Shown here: positions 55,042 to 64,000 of the stretch, piece by piece
Numbering within the stretch: the first letter of the stretch is position 1
How the letters are laid out: every line of letters begins with the position of its first letter
Source of the DNA: Lithospermum erythrorhizon
Taxonomy: Eukaryota > Streptophyta > Magnoliopsida > Boraginales > Boraginaceae
Assembly (NCBI GenBank): GCA_019722365.1
Contig: JADFUC010002158.1
Location: 1 to 64,000, forward strand
DNA: 64,000 nt
Direction: 5' to 3'
The notes under the pieces: model-generated
Told to the model about the DNA's origin: nothing
The model's database searches: none
The model's input: the letters and a program-made list of their open reading frames with translations, nothing else
Position numbers and translations under genes: made by a program

Positions 55042-55745
55042 TATTGGTTCGTAGAGACTAATTACTAGAGAAGCCCGGATTATTCTAGATGTCTAATCAC
55101 TTAAGAAACTAATTGGGGAACAAGAAAGAGAAAAGTTTATTACCTATTTGAGACTTTTCTTGGGGAATAATTAATTACTACTTGGTAAGTAATTAATATG
55201 ACTTTTTCTTGAAAAGAAAGTAATTCTTTTAGGTTGATTAGTGAAACCTATAAATATCTTGTTCTTGTGTAGTATTTTGTGTGAGATATCACCACCTCAA
55301 ATGTGAGGATTAAAATAGAGAGATTCATGAGATACTCAAGAAAGAAAAATATTCTAAGAGACTTGTATTTGGGGTTTTCATATCTATGAGAAAATACTCA
55401 ATTGAGAGATCTTATTTATAAAGATTTGAGTGTATTAGCACATCAATTGTTAGATGGTAGAATATGATTCTTGAAGTCTCGTAACAATTTGGATTAACTC
55501 TTACGTGAGGGGTGAATCAAGGTAAAATTCTTGTATTGTTTTTATTTTACGCAATTTATTCTTTACATTATTGTCATGTACGAGATTAATGGATATCAAT
55601 CATGATAGATCTTAGTAATTAGTGTAATTGATGATGCTACAATTATCATTAATTACGAATTACGATCCTGACATTATGTATCCTGGGCGGGATCCGAATT
55701 ACGATCAATTATGGAATTGTCAATAACAGTATAGGATTCCTAACA
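55042..55745 (+). repeat. Right LTR
   Basis: It aligns with the left LTR throughout and ends GGATTCCTAACA. Its first two bases are TA where the left has TG, a single transition in the terminal dinucleotide. Confidence 0.88.
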
Positions 55746-55750
55746 AATAT

Positions 55751-57010
55751 AACGTGCCTAAAGCCAGCCAACTCCCTTTGTTAGCCTGTTAGGTTTGTTA
55801 GGTAAATAAACAATTAGTAGGATGTTAATTTGAGAGGTTTTTCGCTATACTCAATACACAACCCGATAATTATTAAATATATAAAATATAGAACCCAAAA
55901 TCGAACCCAATCCTTAGATATACTAACCTATAACCTAACCCACCCCTTATAACAAAAACATGTAAAAAACCGGTTGTACCTATGTGCTATTAATAAATAT
56001 TTTAGTAACATAATATATAGTACGAAGTCTTATCTTATATTGAAGCCGTTTAATAAGGTTGGTGTACACTTCTTTTTTATTCAACAAGCGCCAATTAAAC
56101 ATTTGACTAATTAGTGGTGTCCGTCAAATGACGGTCATCATGTTATCTACCAAAAGTTATTCTAACTACAAACTACGGAGTACTTTGCCAATAAGGTTCC
56201 AGGAATAAAACAACGAAAATATTAATTAAGCTGTTTTGATGACAACAAGAAAATTATAAAACCAAAAAAAAAAACTAAAAGTAAAATAAAGAAGCCAAAA
56301 ATTTAAAAGAAATAAATAAGAAGAAAAAAGAGTTCGTACTAGTTTAGGATAAAAAATTTCTTGACCAATTCTGAAACTGATTTGGTCATCTTCACCTCCT
56401 TATCTAGAGTTATAAAAAAAATGGGATTTCAGGGATTTAGAGTTTGATAGAGTGGAAAAGATGGAAGTCGAGAAAAAGCTAAAATTGGCCATCCACGTGT
56501 CTAGTTGGTGTAGAGACAACATTTATTTAATTGAATATATGAGCCAAGCACATGATGTAAAATATTTATAGCGTAAGAGTGCAATCTGTAAGCTGGTCGC
56601 ATGAGCATTCACGAGTGTTATTTTTTTATAATAATAACTACTGGATAATGGACTTGGTCAGAATTCAATTGTTGATATTTTTCTAGGCATAATAATAACT
56701 TGACATAGGTAGAGAGGTATAGCAGTAGTACATAATGACAAATATACCCTTCTCTTAAAACTAAGAATGGGATAAGAGTAGGGGCAATCAAGAATTAAAT
56801 ATTAATTCAAGCTTAGTATATAACAATGCACATGTGCAAATTAATAGGAATGACAAGTTGAGAACTTTCAGTTTCTTCTTCAATCTAGAGAAGGTATCAC
56901 AAATCAAGATAAAAAAGACAATGACCATTTCCCCCTTTTATACTACCTATATATAGATATTTATTGTGGTCACCAAACGTTTGCAGCTACGAGTATAAAC
57001 AATTAAGCAT
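55751..57010. other. AT-rich spacer
   Basis: No gene is visible. TACGGAGTA occurs at 56174-56182. Confidence 0.5.
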
Positions 57011-57019
57011 GAGTCAAGT

Positions 57020-57340
57020 GTTCTTGCATAGCTCAATGCCTCAACTGGTAAATAATTAAAGTGTTAATTGCTAAGTATCAGCACCCTCGCTTCTTCATAT
57101 AGTGTGGGTTCGACTCTCATAAGGAGCAAATCTTATATAAAAGTGGTTAAAAAGAAAACTCTAGTTATTTGATCAATTGAGTCACATCCCGTGATTATCT
57201 AAGTATAATATTTTAGAATAGAAACCGTTAGTGTAATGATTTCATACTTTAGCACTAGCCAAAATCTGCAAAACAATCCGAGTGAGATTTCTTATGTCTC
57301 TTTATTAAAAGAAATTATATCTGGATTCATCATTGCTTCA
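57020..57340 (+). mobile_element. Possible tRNA-derived SINE
   Basis: TAGCTCAATGCCTCAACTGG resembles an A box (TAGCTCAGTTGG) with a small insertion. About 75 bases later GTGGGTTCGACTCTCAT resembles a B box (GGTTCGANTCC). The order and spacing suit an internal pol III promoter. No tRNA cloverleaf can be drawn, so a SINE is more likely than a tRNA gene. The 3' end is not defined. Confidence 0.4.
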
Positions 57341-59990
57341 CATCTAGATTAACTATTTGTTAAAAACTGTACCAATTAAATGAAATATTGAGTACCATAA
57401 TCTCATGTTGTTCAAACTTCAAAGGTCCGATTGGTGATTGGAGACAGATGGATTACTTGAACCCGGTCCGGACATCCTGGCCCAATTAGAAGCATACTTT
57501 GAATTGTCCCCGATGGCCCGATGTAAGTTCTTGATCTTTTTTTTTTCAACTCGTGATTTACTTCTCAGTATTAAATTGGCGCAACAACATTAAAGACGCA
57601 CATTCTTGGTCAATATATTTGATGTAACAAAGCCCACAGAACCAGCAATATTAGGAGCATTACATTCTTCCAGATAAAATATATTTGATGTAACAAAGCC
57701 AAGTTGTTAAAACTATAACTTTTTTATATGGAAGAGCCCTAATTGCCTAAGGTATTTTTTAATATCTTATTTAGATATGAAATATTTCATAGTGTGTAGT
57801 TATTATGACGATTTTGAAAATTTCAAGAGTTTGACACATTATCAAGGATTCAATAGGTTTTCAAGTAAGAAGATTGTATGTGAATTATTTTAATTATATT
57901 GAATCAAAATAAATTATATGTCTTTTAAGGTTTTCTAACTAACAATGTAATTGCAAGAAGTTTGGAAAAAATATAATTTTATTATTAAATCGTTCACATA
58001 TTATATTCTTATGATCAGGAGTTTATATTGAGACTAATTTAGGTGCTTACACAAAATTAATAAGCAAAATGCTTACACAAGGGTAAATATGTAAAATCAC
58101 TCAAATCTGGAAACAACCCACTCTTTTCTATCCACTCCCAACTCCGCCCCACTTCCCCATTATTTTAAAAGCCACCATTGAGTACGTTAATTGAAACAAC
58201 CAACAAAAAATAAAATTGAAAATAATTCCCTTTTTCCAAAAATTTAATTACTACTTTGTTGTGAAGTTCCAATCTTTTCACTATAAAATTGTATTAACTT
58301 TTATGCATGATCTGTTGAATTGTGTTTATATTTAGTGGTGTTACTTTGTGTTAAAGTTCAAATAAAAAAAAGCGGTAAAAAAAAAAATAAAGAAAAGCGC
58401 TATAAATAATGCAGATGTTTCCGGATTTTTAAATAAATAAATGTGAAAATACTATAATACCTGCACGGATATAAGCTACTACTCTTGATTCAAATAATGT
58501 TTCATTCCTATTTTGTACATAGTTAATTATACTTTATGTGATACTCTTTGTTATATTATATTAAGATTGTAACATGTATATCGAGGGAAGGGATACTACT
58601 GAACTTCCCAGAATGTGTTGAGAAGTCAACTATTAAAATTTAAATTGTGACAATCTTTTAGTGATGGAGGAAGTATTTTTTATTTTTCTTCGTCTTTGAA
58701 AAGCAAGCGATACATGTGGCGTGTCGACTTTTCGTCTTTATTCTGTTTTGTGTGACACTTTTTATTATACTTCTATTATTTGTCAATTTTTTCAATCTTT
58801 CAAGCATATTACCTTATCCAATCATAATTCTATATGTATCTAATACTATATCTAAATTCAAAATAATTATAAGTTATGTTTTTTGGGATGGATAAATAAT
58901 TTTGATCATTAAAAAATAAAAAAATACAAGATTTTGCCTTGAAAAGTAAAAATGACAAATATTTTGAATTGGTGGCAGTAGAAGATAATATTAGAAAGAT
59001 GATTGGTTAAAGTAGGATGTTTGAAAAATCGAAATGAATAATTAAAGTAGAACAAAAAAATGACTCATAAAAGTGTAGCAAATGATCTATAGCCATCATA
59101 ATCTAAACAAAATATAACAAAAAGTTATTACACAAAATATAACAGATGATCCATTACCGTCAAACCGAACAAGTTTTATGTGTCCGTGTTGGAAAATATC
59201 TAAACCGCTACTCATTGATTTCCTATTTAAAGTCCTTAGACTACCTCCAATAGGGAGTATTTGGAAGGATATTTACATTCAATAGGGGATAATTGATAAG
59301 CGAAAGATTGTTATCATTTTTGAGAGAATTATTTAATAATTCTCAATTTTTTAAGGATAATTAAATACAACGTATTCGATTAGTGGATGACGTATTAGAT
59401 GGTGATGTCGTGATGAAAATTGTATTTTACTTTTTATTTGAAGTTTTTGGATAGTAATTTGATAAAATTTTAATAAATAAAATTCACCAATATTTTTTAT
59501 TTTTCAAGATCTATAATTAAAGATTAAGTTTGTTTAATTTGGACAATAAATTTTTGTCACGTTTTTTAAGATTATATATGTTCAAATATGTATTAATAGT
59601 GTGGATGAAAGACAAAATATAATAATTTTTTGAAATATATTTTATTATAAAGTGTAAAAAATTATAGAGATATTTGATGATATGAAAATAATGTGACATG
59701 GATGAAATATCAAAGAGATGAATTATATCAACAAAGGGTCTCTCTTACAACTAAACCGACTTATGTTGTAATTAATGCCACAAACAAGGCCTACAAACAT
59801 TCCAGAAACATAAACACAAACAACTGTTTCAATCAAAACCTTTTCCTTTTTGGACTCCTATTACCGCCACACCCCCTGATATATATCTTCAATTCTGCAC
59901 AAATTATAACCAATCTTACTAATACAGATTACGCAAAATTATTTAAGATTGATTTTTTTGCACCTTAAATTTAATGTTGTGACTTTTCTT
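57341..59990. other. AT-rich spacer upstream of the last gene
   Basis: I see no gene. A GATGGAGGAAGTATTTTTT stretch at about 58664 may be a MITE end. The final few hundred bases should include the promoter of the gene starting at 60250. Confidence 0.45.
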
Positions 59991-60090
59991 GATTTTATTG
60001 GAATAAAAAATCAAATTTGAAGTGTTTTTGGGTTTGGGGTTTCTGCTTGGCTGATTAGCTGCCTGGAGCAAAATTTGAGCGATATTGGAG

Positions 60091-60241
60091 GTACCCTTTT
60101 TATGTTTTCTTGAATTTTAATGTTTACAGTTTAAAAGTTTTTTATTTTATTTTATTTGGGATATTGTGGTTGATCTCAATTTTGGTGTTTTTGGGTTTGG
60201 ATTAATTTGATTGAATTTGTTTGTTGTTTTGGAATTTATAG
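60091..60241 (+). other. Leader (5' UTR) intron
   Basis: A donor TTGGAG|GTACCC at 60090/60091 and an acceptor TTTATAG|ATTTGG at 60241/60242 flank a T-rich stretch. They end 8 bases before the start codon of the next gene. Leader introns are common in plant genes; this one is inferred from splice-like signals only. Confidence 0.5.
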
Positions 60242-60249
60242 ATTTGGCG

Positions 60250-62492
60250 ATGGATAAAAATAGGAGAAGCTATGGCCAAGAAGTTTCAATCAGAAGATCA
60301 TACAATAGGAAGCCGCCACTTGATATGTCTTCATCATGTCTGTTTATACTTTTCAAGTTTGAGAAACATTGTAATTAATTACTCGCTTCGTATCACTATA
60401 ATTCATTGTTTAGACTAAAATTATTGTATCAAAATATGGATTGTTTGAAAAAAATTACACTTTTGTACTTCTATAGTTTTAGTCATCGTCTTAAAGTATA
60501 ATGATTACCTCTAATTAGTGAAGAGCAAAAGACAACATTTGTATATATCATTACTAAAGTTCTTTTTATCTAAGCAATCACTTATGTTGGTACATAGTTA
60601 GTACTGTAAGTTTGATTTCGTAACTGGAAAACGGTTAATTTTCACATTGAAATTCAAGTGCTAGTTTCTTTAGTAATCCTAGTTAAATTCAAGTTATTTA
60701 TTTGGTTTATGAAATAAGACCAATGGCTATTGACATACGGAGTAATTTTTATGAATCCATCTTCAATTATCTAGATTCTAAATTAAAAAATTTCAAGGGG
60801 GAACTCTTGTGAATATAGGAAGAGCCACTGTTAAAATATCACCCTTTTGGCAATGAGTATCATTGCTGGTTTATTTTGTTGTTTTCTTTTGTTTCATTAA
60901 TTTGTCTTCTATGGTTGCTAACACATCCCTTTTCTTCATTTGCAAGCGGATATCAGTGTTTGAACATTGTTTTAGTGTTATGAAAATGATGTGTGTATTG
61001 AGGTTCTGGTATGTGCTACCCGAATATGTTTTTTTTGACTTTGGTGCTCAACTGATGATAATTCTTAGGGAAGTAATATATGTTAACTGTATAAGAATTA
61101 GAATTGCTGTTTGAATCATTGCCCTTGTTGTGTTATGTTTGTGCTTGGATATATTCAAAGAAGCCACAACTAACAGCAATCATATAATGAACAAGACTCT
61201 TAACAACATTGTAAAATCAGAAAGACTGGTGTTGGGATGGAACAACAATGATATAATGGTGTTGAGAAACATAAAACAAGTTAAATTGATATAGTTTTTG
61301 TTGCTTCCATTTTGAATGCTAACGGCATGTCTACTTACTGACTAATCTGTTCTAAATAATAATTGATGAATCAATCGAAAGTTCATTTATTTTTCTCCAT
61401 TCATTTAAAGTTACCCCTCCCTTCCGATGAAGGAAAGAACATATTGTGTGAGATTATTACCCTCTTGTTTGCTTCATTAATAAACTATAACCGAGTTCTT
61501 TATAGTAGCTAACTACCTTTTGATGAAGATACTTTCAGTCTCATGTTTACCCTTTCAGTCTCATGTTATAACCGAGTTCTTGTTTACCCTTTCAGTCTCA
61601 TGTTTCTCACTTGTCTACAGATACGTGGAAACCTACTGTTCCTGCATGGGAGAAGAAATTTTGTAAAGCAGTCGGCTCGCTAAATTGGAACGCATTTCTG
61701 GACATGAAGCAGTATGTCTGCCTGTATGAGAATATACTCAAGTGGAATGACTCTGCAGGAGAAGAAGCCTTCCATAGTGCTAAGAATCGTTTCTGGGCCG
61801 AATTGAATGGCATTCCATGCACTGTAGATATTCCAGATCCAGATTTATATATTGATGAAATTGACTGGGAGTGCCAAATTGATGAGGAGCTTCTTTTAGA
61901 TCTTGACCGCAGATCGGTTGCTAATTCTGATGAAAAAAGTGATACTGTTATCATATTTGGAGATTCTTTGATCCCCAACTTGCCTTTCATTACAGGCTGG
62001 GGCACGGGGTGGGGGGATGAAGAAGATGTACCTAAGGATCATGGAAATGAACAGGAATGTTGGTACGAAAAGACTACTGGCACAGAGAAAGAAAATGGCG
62101 CTGGAGATTACCCTAATAATACTTGGCACTTGAATAAAGGTGATGGATGGGGGTCCGGTTGGAATAATTCTCAGCAGATGATAGGCGAAGCTGATTTTTA
62201 CAGTAAAAAGAATAGATTTTGTGGTTCTGACGGATTCTGGAGAAGATGGGATACCAGTGAGGCTACCGGAACAAGAACTGGTATGCCACGGTACAACGTT
62301 TCTAGGTTTCATGGTGAAGGACACAATCCGAACGCCTCATCGAGGAACTGGAAGGGCAGGAACTGGGAGAATTATGTACCGGAACAAAACAAAATTGGGA
62401 GGATACACCATAAGGGACGCTGTAACATGAATGTATGTAGACCAAATACTCGTCAGGTTTCCAATAATAATGCTAGGCAGACATGGAACTAA
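60250..62492 (+). CDS. Uncharacterised plant-specific protein with WG/GW motifs
   Basis: Exon 1 (60250-60322) encodes MDKNRRSYGQEVSIRRSYNR and ends in phase 1. Exon 2 (61621-62492) starts in the matching phase after CTTGTCTACAG. Together they make 945 bases (314 aa). The N-terminal half has the look of a conserved plant family: WKPTVPAWEKKFC, LKWNDSAGEEAFHSAKNRFW, LNGIPC, IPDPDLYIDEIDW. The C-terminal half is basic and poorly conserved, with GWGTGWG (150-156) and GWGSGW (200-205). No function is known to me. Tryptophan-glycine pairs can bind Argonaute in other proteins, but this is speculation here. Oddity: the base after exon 1 is A, so the intron begins ATATGT and not GTATGT. An alternative would be a shorter product starting within exon 2. 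Confidence 0.75.
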
Positions 62493-62566
62493 GAGAAACC
62501 AGTTTGCTGAATGAGATGTATAGTTTCCTATCATTCCATTTATTATTATATTCAATTATGCACATA

Positions 62567-62775
62567 TTTAATTCCACATGCTCCATTACTTTTGCGGGCC
62601 TACGTCAATTTCTTTGAGTTTCATTCTTATAAACTGAGGGGTAGCTCACCCTCGCGGGATTGTTACCCTTTGTCCCGGCCATCGTGGCACTTGTGTCGTT
62701 TTGTAGCATGTGTGTCGCCCATGATGTAATGGGCATGATGACTCGACGTCATCCTCACCTTCCTCGTATAATGTG
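62567..62775 (-). pseudogene. rrn16: Rearranged plastid 16S rRNA (rrn16) fragments in nuclear DNA
   Basis: On the plus strand, 62567-62620 reads like the reverse complement of the 16S region around the universal 907 primer site (CCACATGCTCCA...GCGGGCC..CGTCAATT.CTTTGAG). Then 62630-62770 reads like the region around the 1192 site (GCTCACCCTCGCGGGAT, CCCTTTGTCCCGGCCAT, TGTGTCGCCC, GGGCATGATGACT, GACGTCATCCTCACCTTCCT). The wording fits plastid better than mitochondrial rRNA. The two parts are in the wrong order for a simple copy, and a piece around GTGGCACTTGTGTCG / GTAGCATGTGTGTCG is doubled. This is a nuclear plastid insertion, not a working rRNA gene. Confidence 0.85.
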
Positions 62776-62796
62776 GGACAACGATAAATTGTAGTA

Positions 62797-63070
62797 TTGT
62801 ACGGTTGTAGAATATTATTGGATGCATTTTTTCCCATCATCTCCCTCTCTTATCAAATTTTAAAGTGTGGTGGAATCAGAAGAGGGTTCCAAAAAATGTG
62901 TTCTTCACAGTCTAGAGTCCGCAGTAATCTTTGGAAATTGTCTAGCTTGCAAAAGATAAAGCAGTTTCTTTGGAAGTTTTTAACAAATTACCAACAAAAT
63001 ATAACATTTGCATCAGAAGGAAAATTAAAATAACATCAACCCTTCGTGTTACTTTTGTGGAACTTCTTAG
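62797..63070 (+). pseudogene. LINE zf-RVT fragment
   Basis: The plus-strand frame ends with NLWKLSSLQKIKQFLWKFL and, after a stop, CYFCG. This matches the zinc-binding tail (WKL..PxKxKxFLWxxL, then CxxC) of plant LINE ORF2 proteins. No RT lies upstream, so only this tail remains, next to the plastid rRNA insertion. Confidence 0.65.
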
Positions 63071-63349
63071 GAATTCTTAGATTCATTTTAATTTGTTACA
63101 TATTACGGAGTATTTTTTTACAATTTAGGTAATGTAGCCATAAGGAATTAGATGATCATAGTTTAAAAAAAAAAGCAAATTTTATCTACTACATCTCACT
63201 AGACATTTTGTATTTTGATAACTGAAATAATATGAAATCATTCTTAGGTGAATCATAATTATAAAGTTAATATAATAAAACATTATAGCTAATATGCATA
63301 GTATCTTCCATTTGTTTTAAAGAATACTGTACGTGGTTGAAGCCTAATA
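63071..63349. other. AT-rich spacer
   Basis: Nothing is recognised apart from TACGGAGTA at 63104. Confidence 0.4.
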
Positions 63350-63593
63350 CTTGCTCCATTTTTTTATTTGTGGTTCTTGGCTAAATTTTTATTTTAAAAT
63401 ATTTGTTATTCTATCATAAAAAATTATCTTCTATAATTCCATTGTACCTTTTGACTATTTTTTCTTATGAAATTATCAATCAATCAATTATATAATTTTA
63501 AATAATTGTCATTTTTTATTTTCAATATACTTTTTAACTATTTTTTACTTTTCATAATTTATGTGCAAATGTGAATTAAAAAAGGGAAGGGAG
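63350..63593. mobile_element. Diverged Stowaway-type MITE
   Basis: It is bounded by TA on both sides and follows the intronic copy at 36491-36743 through TTTGACTATTTTTTCTTATG, AAATTATCAATCAATCAATTAT, AATTGTCATTTTTTATTTTC and TTATGTGCAAATG. The right end CTCCCTTCCC (other strand) is better kept than the left end CTTGCTCCATT. Confidence 0.75.
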
Positions 63594-64000
63594 TACTGAA
63601 GAATAAAGAAGATATTGCCATGCAGACGTGCACCACTCCTGCATGAGTTTCAGTTTGTTTTGCCAAGTTTCTAGGACATTTTCTGTTAGCATTTGCATTT
63701 GTTTAGGAATCGTTTATTTGAATTCAATAAGTAGTTAGAATAGATAGGAATGTGATCTATCATGCTGGCACATTTCTCTCCTATTTAGTTGTAATCAACA
63801 ATCATATTTGTAGGGAGCTAATGGAGAAAACCGAACTATCTAGCGATTGCTGCAAAGAAATAATCTGATAATAAATACGAAAATTACGAAAAGAGCAGTT
63901 ACACCTAAACAAAAGCAGATTACAATAAAATGATTGAACAAAGCGAAACCGGATCGAGTCACGTCAGGCGCTTTCCTTAAAAGCGATTGACCTCTTCCCA
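63594..64000. other. End of window, nothing recognised
   Basis: No gene or repeat structure could be assigned. The last 60 bases are more GC-rich (GCGAAACCGGATCGAGTC, GTCAGGCGC) and could be the edge of another retroelement. Confidence 0.35.

Larger units (their letters stand above)
52959..55745 (+). mobile_element. Non-autonomous copia-type LTR retrotransposon with intact target-site duplication
   Basis: The left LTR spans 52959-53697 and the right LTR 55042-55745. AATAT flanks both sides (52954-52958 and 55746-55750). The PBS TGGTATCAGAGC (53700-53711) complements initiator tRNA-Met. A purine tract AAGTGGGAGA precedes the right LTR. Each LTR has a TATA box (CCTATAAATA). The 1.34 kb inside has no gag-pol. 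One phrase, SLGFDSGASHVV on the plus strand near 53822, recalls the protease active site DSGAS. The element must depend on proteins from elsewhere. The nested element at 22775-25186 belongs to the same LTR family. Confidence 0.9.

Noticed and set aside
60323..61620. U12-type AT-AC intron in the WG/GW gene
   Set aside because: The donor ATATGTCT fits ATATCCTT poorly, the intron ends in AG, and no TTCCTTAAC-like branch site lies near the acceptor.
61607..62324. Minus-strand frames of 132 and 142 codons opposite the WG/GW gene
   Set aside because: They overlap the long plus-strand exon with conserved family motifs and have no features of their own.

Overview
This is nuclear DNA from a flowering plant, almost certainly a eudicot; I cannot name the species. 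The genes have many small GT-AG introns, intergenic DNA is AT-rich, and most of the window is decayed transposon sequence (Ty3/gypsy, Ty1/copia, LINE, Stowaway and hAT MITEs). A fragment of plastid 16S rRNA gene is also present. No bacterial gene organisation is visible.

Four host loci are supported. (1) 12660-15360, minus strand: a broken fibrillarin gene that keeps its introns but has an in-frame stop and lost segments. (2) 15906-17874, minus strand: a prolyl 4-hydroxylase-like protein with a C-terminal ShKT domain (P4H12 type), close upstream of the fibrillarin remnant. From memory, the Arabidopsis genes P4H12 (At4g25600) and FIB2 (At4g25630) are also near neighbours, so this pair looks like a conserved block. 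(3) 34675-41300, minus strand: a complete ALE2-type receptor-like kinase. I assembled 15 exons in one open frame of 1192 codons plus stop, with an unusually long proline-rich extracellular part. (4) 60250-62492, plus strand: a two-exon gene of a plant-specific, uncharacterised family, with a leader intron and WG/GW motifs.

Layout. 1-5638: degenerate Ty3/gypsy (Tat-like) element, minus strand, with readable gag and RT, PBS and 5' LTR. 6008-7551: Ty1/copia remnant, minus strand. 7979-11310: LTR element with almost no coding sequence. 11311-12659: AT-rich spacer. 12660-17874: fibrillarin pseudogene and P4H gene. 17875-22200: AT-rich spacer with a GC-rich repeat patch. 22210-27660: 5'-truncated LINE, split by a nested LTR element (22775-25186) and a second small insertion. 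27870-34300: tandem array with a 1.84-1.98 kb unit. 34675-41300: receptor kinase, with a Stowaway MITE in one intron. 41301-46300: spacer. 46300-51160: degenerate copia element, plus strand. 52404-52606: hAT-type MITE. 52959-55745: non-autonomous copia-type LTR element with an intact target-site duplication. 55746-60000: spacer with a SINE-like patch. 60250-62492: WG/GW gene. 62567-62775: rearranged plastid rrn16 fragments. 62910-63060: LINE zinc-finger remnant. 63350-63593: a second Stowaway copy.

The host genes are unrelated in function (nucleolar RNA methylation, secretory proline hydroxylation, epidermal receptor signalling, unknown). There is no sign of a new multi-gene system. The observations most worth following are the all-symmetric exon design of the receptor kinase, the altered splice donor and the one-base frameshift in two host genes, the P4H-like protein lacking its HxD iron site, the shuffled plastid rRNA insertion, the 1.9 kb array beside the kinase, and ten exact copies of the nonamer TACTCCGTA scattered through spacers and introns.
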